Assembly (NCBI GenBank): GCA_019787685.1 | Contig: JAHNUO010000008.1 | Coordinates: 1,488,001-1,552,000 of the forward strand | DNA length: 64,000 nucleotides | Origin: Chiua virens | Lineage: Eukaryota > Basidiomycota > Agaricomycetes > Boletales > Boletaceae | Direction of reading: 5' to 3' | Shown here: piece by piece, positions 12,827-24,117 of the stretch | Position numbering within the stretch: position 1 is the first letter of the stretch | Layout: every line of letters begins with the position of its first letter | Program-made: the position numbers and the translations under genes | The notes under the pieces: model-generated | What the model saw: the letters and a program-made list of their open reading frames with translations, nothing else | The model's database searches: none | Told to the model about the DNA's origin: nothing

Positions 12827-14406
12827 TTACGACTCTTCGCCTTCACTTCCCTCCATTTCCACATTTGCGCCTCCATCAAACGGGGGCTCCTGCTCTGCTT
12901 CCTCCTCTTCGTCATCATCGGAATCTTTCTCCCTATATTTCCGCTTCCCATTCACCGTTGTCGGTTCACCAGTGGACCTCCCCTCAGCGATCGTCAAACA
13001 CGTCAGACGGGTGCCCTTTGTGTCGTATTCCGCTACCGGTTGTAATTGCAGTTTTTCCTTCGCCTCAGCAGGTAATGCCGCTAGGTCATACACAAATATC
13101 TTGCCGTCAGATGATATAGTACAGACGATCGTTGTCGTTTGTTGAGCATCCTCGCTTTTGGAGACAGTTTTGGGGAGCGCGATAACAATCGGCTCCACTG
13201 CTTTTACTCTAGGGTAGTGTTAGTGAGCTACTTCAGAGGCAGGATATTCTAACAAACCTATTTGAATGGCCAACGAGCTCGGCGATTATCGTAGGTGGGG
13301 ATTCCGGGTCCTCAGGCAGTTGGTATATCGATACTTTTTTATCTTCCGCTGCGACCAACAAAAGTTCGCCATCGCCGTTTACTCGTTTAAAAAATCGCAA
13401 GCTGTGTATTCTTGACGGATGTGACACGGTATGTCGCAAAACCATATCCTAATACGGCGAAAATCGGCATAGTGTCATATCTGTAAGATGGAGCGAACCT
13501 ACCGTAGAGAACACGTCAAGTGAAGACAACGATTGGACCACAAACGTCGAGCCTGATAATGACCATCTCACAACCTCGCCCTCTGCGTGTGCCTTGAGTA
13601 GTATTCGCCATCGATTTCGACAGGCTCACCTTTTCCCAATTTCGTGCTCGCCGACCCCTTACCGCGCATGAGATCCCACATACGGAGGGTCTTGTCAGAC
13701 CCGACGCTCAATGCAACTTTGCCAGACGGATGAATGGCAACAGAATTGACCCGTCCCTTATGTCCCTTCAACGAACGCAGGACAGTCCAATCTCGCGCAT
13801 GGAAAAGACACAGTGTGCCATCCTCGGACGCCGACAGCAGATGAGATCGTGTCGGAAATTGAAGATATGTGATAGACCCTACGCATGATCATTTTCGTTT
13901 CGTCTCCTCCGGCACACAAAAGAGCACACACCTTGGTGGTGCATCAGACCACCGATTTCTTTCCGTCTTGCCAAATCCCACACCTTTACGATTTCATCCG
14001 AGCTTCCCGTAGCTAGCCACTTGCCTCCGTTCGGTGATGCAGCGACAGCTTTGATTGACGATACGTGTGCGGGAAAGATGAAGATAGGCTTTAAATGAAA
14101 CGCGTAGCCAGATTCAGAGTCGGACGATGTGACCGTTCCGTCGAGTCCGTAAAGCAACTTTTCATAGGAACCTGCTACGACGACGAAGGATGAGGGCGGC
14201 GAGTCTGTCTTGGGTGACGCTTTTGGTGCATCCACTATATCCCTTTGAATTTCTTTTCGCTTTCCTTTATCTTCCGGAGAGAACGAGATAGAAGGCTTGG
14301 TCTTGGTCTTCGAGGGCTGATCCACTTTGCCTGCTACGATGCGTTGTTGTATCCGCGCCTTTTTGAGCTCCCTCTCTGCTTTTCGTGTAGCTTTTGGTTC
14401 TGCCAT
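12827..14406 (-). CDS. MAK11: WD40 protein of the Mak11/PAK1IP1 family (60S ribosome assembly)
   Basis: Exons 13932-14406, 13630-13878, 13503-13582, 13258-13448 and 12827-13208 join in frame to 458 residues. A Lys/Arg-rich N-terminus is followed by WD repeats. The first clear ones read AGSYEKLLYGLDG (about 80-95), ATGSSDEIVKVWDL (about 133-146), SASEDGTLCLFHARDW (about 175-190) and KGHKGRVNSVAIHPSGK with SVGSDKTLRMWDL (about 196-228). The tail is acidic (SDDDEEEEAEQE). The order AGSYE.., HHQG.. EDG.. AHKGRV..HPSGK..SVG(S/T)DKTLR is the signature of yeast Mak11 and animal PAK1IP1, nuclear proteins needed for the large ribosomal subunit and, in animals, also linked to PAK kinase. Length and repeats are normal. 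It is a housekeeping gene, and no damage was seen. Confidence 0.9.
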
Positions 14407-16715
14407 GGCTCGTCGTATAAATGGTCTCGGAAAAGCGTTGTAAAGTCAAGCCTCCTAAAAATGGTAAGAATTTCTCAACCGTGGTGAACGAGTCACGGTC
14501 TGCAGCGGAATCTGTCTTTGAGCTTGCTTTATCTAGTTTATCCCTGCGTCTCGTGAGCCGAGGATTAGCCAGTGGCGGAACGCTTATTCGCTGTCCCCGT
14601 CCGGGCTACATAGGAGCTTTGAAGCACGAAGTACGCCTACTATTTTCTTACCTACCGCCATGTGTATTAACTTGGACGATTTCATGACTGTATCTCCTCG
14701 ATCGTCATCTATGTTGGCAATATTTCATCGCAGGCTTTGAGGCCGATCTTGGCAACACTCGTCCTTGATTGACATTTCCTATGACACCGAGTGAATGGTA
14801 TAAGAACCATTTCTGTACTACTTCCGTGCGCGTGAGCATCCACTTTTCTTCCCTTCTCTTTTCAGAGACTTCCCTCAAGACGTTACCAAGTGTCACGTCA
14901 AAAGCATGTTGACTCACTGCTGATCGTACGCTCGCAAGGATGCCGCTGGTTCTCAACTACAAGTGTCGGGTCAGGACTCGGATCACAATCGAAAAATCTG
15001 GAAAAAAACTCAATTGACGGTTAACACTATCAGACAGCTTTTCTAGGATCATATCTCCCCCATATCAATCAGCACGAGTATGGCTGAATAAGCGAACGGC
15101 GAAGTATTCAATTTAGAGCTGTGACATGGTGTGACAATTCTTCTACAGGCGCATGAGAAAATCTGGAAATGCCGACTTGCCGTCGACAGAGACCTTGCTT
15201 GATATTTGTCACCTGACTTCTGGTACTCGGCGATCCGACCTGTTTGCCCACGTATTTCACTATGGCATGGTGGAGTGATGCTTCTCTCATCATCAGGTCG
15301 TTGCGAACGTTGAAGTTTTCCCCCAAAATAAATTTCCTAATTTAAATTGCGGTAACTTGTTGTGGTTGTGGTGAGGAAGTGGTAAGGTGTTCCCACGATT
15401 ATGGAGGGGCGAAAGGAAAACTTGTCTTCTCCACCAGCATCTTACTATTTCGGATGACTTCCTTTTTACATTGCTGGCTACCATTTCATGTAATTTTAAA
15501 TTTTATTTCAGTGACAAGTGTGACTCGTCTATTTACATGTCCAGATTTTGCAACACTGTCATTAATGGTGCAGTGATAAGTACAGCACTATTTCCCGACG
15601 ATTTGCCGGTGAGTGCTAAATGGCACAAATTAAACGAGTTGATACGGCAAGAATGGCTACTTATACTCTGATGAGTAGTCTCCCAAGGTGCCTCATCATG
15701 TCAAAACTTTGCGACAAGGCGGCAATGTACATTGTCCGCGATTTCCCATAAGTAGGCAGCCTCGAGTCAAATTGCCGAATTTGCATTCGTGCTTCTAGTA
15801 GTAGTTTCTTGCCAATCAGCGTTTCAGCACTCGACATTTTGGAGGGAGTCCATTGTCCTAAGTCCGCCACTATTTTCAGTCAACTCGCCGGTGAAATGCA
15901 ACTTGAAGCTTGAGCTCGAATATTTGAACGTTTGAACCATATATATAGCATTGACACCCTCATAAGGAAGGTAGATGGCACATGTTCGAACTTCGACCGA
16001 CATCATCCCACGATCTGAGCACGATTCACGATGGGCCTAACATCGACCGTCCAAGTACTCCTCTTTTCCATGTGATTTGAAGACGTTTAGAGGAGTCCTG
16101 CAAGTTGCCTGCAAGTGAGAGCAAGAAATGGCAAGCTACATTCCGTCTAACGTGATAAGTATGTAATTCCACAACTCGGATAGTCATAGAGACGGGCATC
16201 AAACTAACTGAGGTATGATGGGAATCCTTCTTTGGATTTCTAATTGTTTTCAGGTCGTCGCCGACCAGTTGGTTCAATGAATTTGATCACGTTGATTCGA
16301 CGGTCATGCGGTGGTGAGTCTTCTTTTCACAACTTGCTTCCGTCGCGGACCGAGTTTTCTGAGCGCACATCAGCTGCGTGTCCTCGGCTTTCCGCTACAG
16401 GTCGTATCCCTCCCCATCAACTGGGCACCTGACTTCTACTTCCTATATTAGTCCGAGCAACGTCCGACTGTTTGACATTCGTGTGGATCTGTATGAAGCG
16501 TCATTCGATAATGCAATAAGGATGACCAACTTGTGCGCGTCGTCCCAGAAAATTTCCCTGGCGCATGGCCGATTGCGGTCTTTCAACCAGAAACATTGGG
16601 TGGAGATTGTGGCGAGGCAACGTTCTACAATTAGCAGAACGAGCCGAACGAGACGGAGCGACCCGCGGATGCAAGATGCAACGATTTAAATACGACGCTG
16701 CTTGCAATCCCTCGA
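14407..16715. other. 2.3-kb stretch without a recognisable gene
   Basis: It lies between the divergent starts of the Mak11 gene and the beta-glucosidase. Frames are all below 110 codons and unsupported, and hand-splicing found no domain. It should hold both promoters; an ATTTAAATA word at 16683-16691, about 30 bp before the beta-glucosidase ATG, is TATA-like. Confidence 0.4.
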
Positions 16716-19700
16716 ATGGGCCGTCTTGTCGCAATGAGGTCGTTTCCGTCATTGTGGTTTCTCCTGCTACCTTTCGTTACAGGGCAGTCCTTGAACACCA
16801 CATATACTGCCTCCTCCGCTTCTCCCGTTTCGTCCACTTCCACCGTTCCGACGAGTAGCACCAACTCAAGTGCTACAGCAACCGTATCGCCATCTTTACA
16901 GACGACATCTACTCCTACTTCGTTCCTCGCAACTGAGACTGGACCTCTGACTCTTCCTATCTCAGAGTATCCATTTAGCCCGTTCCCGACCCCATCAACG
17001 CCACCTGATCCGCCAATTTATCCGGCCACAGATCCCTGGTATCCCCCTCCAGTCAGCCCAGATCCTCAAATTGTCCCCGACTTTAATCCCTCGTGGGCGA
17101 CAGCGCATGCGAAAGCACTGGCTTTTGTAGGTCTCTTGCACTTACCTTTCTTGTAAATAACGTCAAAATCCAATTTCTGCTAATCCAATTCTCGTTTTTG
17201 AACTGGCCCTTTGGCTAATTGCGACACTCAGGTTTCCAATATCACGATCGGGGAGAAAGTTAACCTGACAACAGGTATAAATGGCAGATGTGTCGGTAAT
17301 ATCGGCGCTGTAGGAGACTTCCCTGGATTGTGTCTTCAGGTAATTACTAGTATATTTATCAGTCATGCTTTATTGACTCAATTTATGATCAGGACTCCCC
17401 TCTGGGCGTGCGAGACGCCGCCGATGTTACATCCTTCCCCGCGGGCATCACTACTGCATCTACGTAGGTCTCGTCTTAGTCGCTCGCCACTCTCAAACGA
17501 TTTATCATTCTTAGATGGAACCGCGCTCTAATGCGCACCCGTGGTCTCTATATGGGTCAAGAATTCAAAGGGAAGGGTGCCAACATTGCACTGGGCCCCA
17601 TGATGAACATGGGCCGTATCGCTCAAGGCGGCCGGAACTGGGAAGGATTCGGTGCCGATCCATTCCTCACAGGGGAAGCTGCATTCGAAACCATCCTCGG
17701 CATGCAGGCAGGGGGTATACAAGCCACTGCGAAGCATTACATCAACAAGTATGTGATCTTGATGCATCCCGGGTACTGTTTCGATTAACCTTCTATTCGT
17801 CGTGGCTCTTTGATAGCGAACAAGAGTGGAAAAGAACACAAGAGTCTTCGAATGTCGATGATAGAACTGAACACGAGATCTACGCACAGCCTTTCATGCG
17901 TGCAGTCATGGCGGGTGTATCGGCAATCATGTGCAGCTATAGTAAGTCTTTTCGTTCCCTTCTTGTCCCTGTCATCTGACCACTACCGGATTTGCTTAGA
18001 CTTGGTTAACGATACATATGCATGCAACAACAACAAGACCCTCAATGATATGATGAAGCGAGAGCTTGGATTTCAAGGGTGTAGGTTGATTTATCCTACC
18101 TATCGTCAATTCAATGCTAAGCATAGAGCGGATTCAGTCGTCATGTCGGACTGGTGGGCTGCGACAGAGACGTTGAGTGCGGTTGCTGGCCTCGATGCAC
18201 GTACTTTCCTTCACTGTTATGCCGTACAGAATTTCTAACTCTTTCTGTAGATGATCCAGCCTGCAGGAATAGAATACAACGAAGATGGCTCCTACTTTGG
18301 TCCTAACCTCACTGCGTTCGTCATGAACAACACCATTTCGATGGCGCGTCTCGACGATATGGCTACTCGAATCGTTGCCTCCTGGTATTATATGCATCAG
18401 GATGAGGATTATCCTCCCGTTTCTTTCAACGTAAACGACGTTCAGGACCCTGCAACGAATCCATACGTCAATGTCCAGGCTGATCACGCAACGGTCGTCC
18501 GCCAGATAGCTGCAGGTGGTGTAGTCTTGCTGAAGAACGAGGGCGTGCTGCCGTTGGACAAGCCAAGGAGCATCGTCATGGTCGGCAGCGATGCCGCACC
18601 GCCGACCTCGGGCCCAAACGAGTATGTTGACCAGGGTGGCGATCCAAGTGGCATTCTGGCCATGGGATGGGGTTCTGGGTATGTCTTTTTCTTGATGACA
18701 TTCTTTGTATGCGTATTAATGAGGGGGTGTAGTACCGACAATTTTACGTACCTTATTTCTGTGAGTGACTTGCTTGCTTAGTTCTCTCTGGTGCAGGAGA
18801 AGTTAACACATATGACTCAGCCTTACGAGGCCATTCAAGCACGCGCGATAGTTGACCAAACCAGCTTATCCTGGGACTTCGATGACTGGGACCTCGATGA
18901 GGCTGGAAACTCTGTGGTTGACAAGGAAGTCGCCATGGTTTTTGTTAACTCGGACTCTGGAGAGGTACGAGTTGTGTTTTGATTCATCAGCGCGCCGTTG
19001 ACTCTGCTATAGGGTTACATTACTGTCGACGGAAACCCGGGCGATAGACTGAACTTGTCCGCTTGGCACGAGGGCAATGAGCTCATCCTTGCTGTAGCAG
19101 CTCAGAACGACAACACGATCGTCATTACAAACAGCGTCGGTCCGCTGATAATCGAGCCCTGGGTCGAACATCCAAATGTCACTGCTGTTCGTCCCTTCCT
19201 TCGTATTGCATCACTGAACGTCATTTGACGAGATGGATGTGACCCAATCTAGATCCTGTGGGCAAGCTTGGGCGGTAATCAGGCCGGAAATGGAATTATG
19301 GACGTGCTGTACGGGAATTGGAATCCATCCGGACGGCTGCCATATACAATCGCAAAGGATGTCGACGATTATCCAGCTCAACCTGTCTTCGGTGGTACCG
19401 CTGCAGATATATTGTCAATCAATTACACCGAGGGGTACGTCTAACAAATATCTGACGAGGATCTTGGCACTTGCTCATGCTTCATTGTTACTTCAGGCTT
19501 TACATCGACTATCGATGGTTCGACTATGTAACTTGTTTCATTTCCTCTTCTCGCGTTTCATCCCTAATTCGGGTTCACAACACAGAAAAACATCACGCCG
19601 CGCTATGAATTCGGATTTGGGCTGAGCTATACGAGCTTCGAGTACTCCGATCTTCAGATTCAAGAAGTCGAACCCTTGGATAGCGCTGAGACCTCGCTGA

Positions 19701-20211
19701 TTGATAACTGGGAAAATGGGGGCGCAACGCCCATAGCAGTGGGCTCTTCGACTGCGCTTTGGTGAGTGCTTGCGTGGGCAAAGAAGAGCGTTTTTTGGCG
19801 CTGACTGTTTGGATTGTTTCATCACCTCTCCTTACGTAGGCTTCACATGCCCGCTTATCAGGTCACGTTCAACGTACAGAACACGGGTTCACTCTATGGT
19901 GGAGAGGTCTGCTATTCCATTCACCGTCATGCCTGAACTCACTCAAAAGTCGCATTTGCACCTCGTAGATCCCCCAACTTTACCTACACCACCCACCTTC
20001 GGCAATGGAACCCCCGTCGATCCTGAAAGGGTTCACAAACATTGAGCTAGAGCCTGGGCAGGTTGGTCAGGCATCGATCACGTTGTCGCGGTACGACTTG
20101 TCCATTTGGGATGTCGTCCGACAGGGATGGACTCGGACGAACGGGACGATCACCTTTTCGATCGGGGCAAGTAGCAGGGACTTTAGACTAAATGGAACCA
20201 TTCCCGAGTGA
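16716..20211 (+). CDS. GH3 beta-glucosidase with Ser/Thr/Pro-rich N-terminal linker
   Basis: Secreted glycoside hydrolase family 3 enzyme, expected to release glucose from cellobiose and other beta-glucosides. Sixteen exons (first 16716-17126, then 17232-17339, 17393-17463, 17515-17748, 17817-17941, 18000-18080, 18138-18196, 18251-18678, 18733-18760, 18821-18964, 19013-19186, 19253-19434, 19497-19527, 19586-19761, 19840-19906, 19969-20211) sum to 853 residues in one frame. A signal peptide (LWFLLLPFVTG) precedes about 100 residues of Ser/Thr/Pro-rich linker. The catalytic domain shows GGRNWEGFGADPFLTGE, AKHYINN and the nucleophile motif FVMSDWW (Asp348), then AGLDM. A C-terminal FnIII-like domain carries SILKGFTNIELEPGQ. 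Intron 18197-18250 must be GC-AG (donor GCACGT) to keep AGLD-M. A second ATG at 16734 is also a good start. The raw sequence seems frameshifted near 19970, but the intron ending at 19968 fixes it. Confidence 0.93.
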
Positions 20212-20808
20212 AAAAAATCATGAAGGTGACCTATCTTCATGCTTTCTTGATGTAGTCGTATATCCTGTTATAAAACATTCTTTGCTGTGTCCTGGTGAGA
20301 ATAAGATCCTGAGCGACTAAACGAAAGTGGACATAAATTTATTCCCCGTTCTTGCAGGTCACCATTGGCACTCGTGATTTCATATCGTTCCTTACATACA
20401 AAAACTTCCTCCTCCGAGATCGAACGGGTCTTCGCCGTACTTATGCAGTCTCAACCAAGACTTGGAGCTGACGTTGAATCGGGAAGCCCATTTATCAACA
20501 GTACGTCATGCACTCGAGTTGCCCAAACAGTCAAATTTCATCGTAGGCTGCCAGCTGGTCGATTCAAAACTCGTCCATGGCTGACAATTCCAAGACACCC
20601 CAGGTGGATGGTATAAGAACCTTCTCGGTGAGCGACCTCTTTCCTCCCCATCTCTCCTCTACTTTCTTCGGATCCTGGTGATCCTAGCAGCGTCAGGCAG
20701 CGCATCCCACATCCACCCTTATCGTCTCGAATCCACTGCGCCGGTCGCATACTGCTTTCCTATCATTCGCTGTCTCGTCCATTGTCATTGATACAACCTT
20801 CTTTCGTC
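20212..20808. other. Intergenic spacer
   Basis: 3' flank of the beta-glucosidase and 5' flank of the secreted-protein gene, both on the plus strand. A pyrimidine-rich stretch (about 20615-20800) just before the next ATG is typical of fungal promoters. No gene seen. Confidence 0.4.
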
Positions 20809-22662
20809 ATGGCATTCCTCTCTCAATGCTTTGCTGTGCTCGCTTGCCTCTGCGCAGCTCTTCCCCTCGCTCTTCCAAACGGCGTCGAAGCTGCTCACAT
20901 TCATGGTAGTCGCTCGATCCACAAGCACCATTCTTCCCATCACGGCCCTCACCGGACACGCGCAGCCTCTGTCGCCAGTCTACCGACCGGTCTTCATAAC
21001 CACGAAGGCAAGAACGATGGTCACGAGCACGTAAGTACCCGTTTATCCGGTCGATGCGCTGTTTGAGGACCTCTTTGAGCAGAAACAGGACCGTCGATCG
21101 TCGAACCTGCCGCCCCTTTTGCGGCGTTACCGGGTTCCTGATCGCGAGGAGGTTTACAAGTATCAATCTCAGGAACCTCACGAGAATGTCGATCACAGCG
21201 TCCCCAAGTCTGCTTTCGCACGGAACCGCTACCGCCGAGGACCTGCTCTCCACAGTCGTCGCTCCTCGATCTATGTCCCCGGGGAGCATGGTAACAAGTA
21301 TATTGTCGCTCGGACGCCATGGGATGGATTCGAAGACCCTGGTGCTCAGTTCTCCGACGGTCACAATCGACGTCAGCTCAACGACGGCGATTCCGCGTCG
21401 GGGAGGATTGACATCATGGCAAGTTCCTTTCCTAGTCCACCCGTGCCCCCTCCCTTATTCACCACTTTATCAGGGTTCTGCTCAATCTCTTGGTGACATG
21501 CAGCGCCTGGGATCGTTGATAGTGGACGCGAGCCCGATCGACTGGTCGTCGGGCCAGAGTTCTGCGATGGCATTCCAGTTGAACGCTTCGACAAGTAACC
21601 AGACTCAGTTTATCATATCACCAATAGACGACACCACTGCTGGTAGGTTCGTTGTTGTGATCGTGACATATAACTGAACCTCTCGTAGGAGGCCAAAACA
21701 AGCACGTTACACTGGCGACTGAAGTCTTCGACGCGGATAGCGCTGAGATGGTCATGTACTGCGCGACCTACGATTCGGATACCGGATCCACATCCCCGCT
21801 TCTTATGACGCCTTGCACTGGCGTGACGCAGTTGGCAGCTGTAGCGGACGACACGGCCGATTCCTGTGATGCAGCAAATGCTTCCTCGTCCAATCCTCAC
21901 CAGAGCCAGATCTTCTCCTACGATCCCTCGAGCGGCAAGATCGAACTGATATCAGCGACGACGAGTGCCAGTAATCTGGCGTCCTGTGCGGGGGCCAAAG
22001 TCCGGCGAGGCGGCGGTAACGCCACGACAAATGCGAATATCACCGGCTCTGCAAGATTGGCGAGTAGCACTTCGACGAGTACGGTTCCCACCGCCAGCGT
22101 CTCACAACGAGCCGAAAAGGTCACTCTCGTCTACGTCGCGGGTGCACCCGAAGTTCCAGCCAGCGTACCGTCTGCGAACGCGGCCGCCGCGTTCAACGTC
22201 ACCAGCACTGCCAGAGCAAGCAACGGCCAGGTAGCCGTCCTAACGACCACCACGACGCTCACCACGACAGTCGTCTCCACTGTGACCGATGTCCCTGATG
22301 CGTCCAGCCGGACTGTCTCCCCCGCCCGTGCTGCAGTCACCGTGTCGGTGTCGCCGCCCTCGACGCCTTCCGAGTCGACGACGGCAATCCACTCTGGCAG
22401 CTCCTCGGCAGCACGATCGGCGACCTCGAGCGCATCGGAGACCGCCAACGAGTCTCTCGAGGTTGAGATCGTGGGGATCAGTACGCTGTCCTTCGCTTCC
22501 AGCTCCTCGACGTCGTCTGGTACTACTACCAGGGTGACGACCGCATCCTCTAGCTCTGCGAGCGCGACCCTGGATGCAGAGGCCGTAGCTTCATCTATCG
22601 CGAACGCGATGCCGCGCCGACGACGTGCAGTGGTAGAAGGAAACGCGTCAATAGTCCGTTGA
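20809..22662 (+). CDS. Secreted Ser/Thr-rich protein of unknown function
   Basis: Exons 20809-21030, 21083-21418, 21474-21642 and 21689-22662 give 566 residues in one frame. A signal peptide (FAVLACLCAALPLALP) is followed by a His-rich, then Arg-rich region (about 35-180), which could be a cleaved propeptide. A compact domain (about 188-340) contains RLGSLIVDASPIDW, TQFIISPIDD and four Cys (CATYDS, TPCTGV, DSCDAA, ASCAG). The last 200 residues are Ser/Thr/Ala-rich, as in O-glycosylated wall proteins, but no GPI-type hydrophobic end follows: the tail is MPRRRRAVVEGNASIVR. The intron 21419-21473 has a GCAAGT donor (GC-AG type); without it the frame stops. I do not recognise the family. A role at the cell surface or wall is inferred from composition only. 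Confidence 0.8.
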
Positions 22663-22896
22663 TGTAATGATAGGTGAAATAGATGTAAATGAGCCAATGT
22701 TGACAAGTGTGATGCTGGTAAAATGCGACCATAAGAACACGGGTGCGATATAGTGACCGCTGTCTCAAGATAGCCCGCTGTGATCAGCTGTTCATATTAC
22801 AAGTAAGTGTGTGTTACAGCAAGACGCAATAGTCCTTAAAATAGGCTACCAATCAGCTACGCGAATACAACATGCAATCATCGAGCGAACCTATTT

Positions 22897-23804
22897 CTAT
22901 ATCTCTTCATCAAAGTTGATTTCCTCAACAGGAAAATCACCAACTCTGACTCGATCTGGTCGCACGAGTACCCCATAATTGGGACGACAAGTGAAATACC
23001 GCACGCCTTGAACGCTGTACAAGATATCTGGAAATGAGTATTCGGAATCGCGACAAAGACGACACGCACGATCCATCATTCCGCCCAATCGGTTCATCGT
23101 ATTCAATCCCGACCCACACCCCCGTCTTTGCGAACTCCGTCTGGCCCACGAAACGCACCGTACCGCGTTTATGAAGCCCTTCCTCGGTCGATTCGACCTC
23201 GCATCGGGCGCCGATCGGGATGTCGACGTCCGTCACAGGCAGCGCTGTCTCTGACGATGGCGCGAACCGGCCTACTTTGTTCCGTTGCTTGTATGCGAGT
23301 ACGGAATCTAGAGGATAAGGACTCGAACGTGAGTGGCGCACAAGGCAACCTCAACGTGGTCGGTGCCGACCTGATCGTTTCGCGTACGCCTCCTCGCTCA
23401 ACTCGAATTTCTCGACTTGGGATACGTCGGAAAGCTGGCCTGTGAACGAGGTGGCGGGGTTCGTGTCGATGACCTGCGTCGATCGCGTCAGAGAGACCGA
23501 GGGACGTCGGGGACGGACCGGCTCACATGCAGTGTCTGCCCCGTGGTCAATCCGTAAAAGCCTAGCAGTTTCGTGTCGTCTGAGAGATGCGCGATCGTCT
23601 CGCCCTGGTCAACTTGTACAGATATACGTTGATTTTGGACTGGGATGCCGGTGATCAGTTCGAGTTTTGCCTGGGAAGCGGTCAGCGGGAGTCGTATCGT
23701 GGAGAGATGGAGACCTTGAGCTTTTCGACAGTGATGTGAAGATCAAAACGTCGCTCAGATCGTGTGTCTGGGGAGGCGACGAAGACGTTGACAATGGTCG
23801 ACAT
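22897..23804 (-). CDS. Tubulin-folding cofactor B (UBL plus CAP-Gly)
   Basis: Chaperone that binds alpha-tubulin during tubulin folding, in the cytosol (yeast Alf1, animal TBCB). Exons 23715-23804, 23527-23670, 23371-23473, 23070-23307 and 22897-23014 join to 230 residues, close to the usual 240. The N-terminal ubiquitin-like domain covers about 1-85 ([30 protein letters not shown]). Then VIDTNPA.., VEKFEL and [13 protein letters not shown] lead into a CAP-Gly domain (about 145-220) with [29 protein letters not shown] and the GV.YF.CRPNYG block. The C-terminus ends acidic and hydrophobic (NFDEEI), as in the family, where it mimics the tubulin tail. No damage seen. It is divergent from the NTPase gene, with about 310 bp between the two ATGs. 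Confidence 0.93.
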
Positions 23805-24050
23805 GTCCGAACGGTTTTGGTAGATACTGAAACCAAGTTAGCATGTTGGCGCCTTATTTAGATGCTAATTGCCTCAGGTTCCCCAGTGTAGAGTTTGTGT
23901 GCAAAACGTCCACACAAATTAAAACAAATTAACATAGGTACACAAGTCGTTGCAACCGCGACGACGAAGTAGCAGACGGAGGGAGTAACGAATACGAATC
24001 GAACTCATTGGCAAGCAAGCTCACTAGTAATGGACCCGGTGCGGGTTTGC

Positions 24051-24059
24051 TTATATAAG
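24051..24059 (+). promoter_or_regulatory. TATA box upstream of the P-loop NTPase gene
   Basis: TTATATAAG about 60 bp before the ATG at 24118, in the 313-bp region shared with the divergent TBCB gene. Sequence and spacing are typical for fungi; a start site is not proven. Confidence 0.5.
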
Positions 24060-24117
24060 CGCTACGCCCATTCCCGATTTCACGCCCCTAATTCCGACTC
24101 GCCAAGCTTCCGCCGCC

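Noticed and set aside
19907..20045. Frameshift near the end of the beta-glucosidase
   Set aside because: Using the acceptor at 19968 instead of an earlier AG restores the family sequence PQLYLHHPPS and the FnIII domain in frame.
22131..22706. 191-codon minus-strand frame opposite the secreted protein
   Set aside because: It is a mirror frame caused by Ser/Thr/Ala-rich, GC-rich codons on the plus strand; it has no start context or domain.
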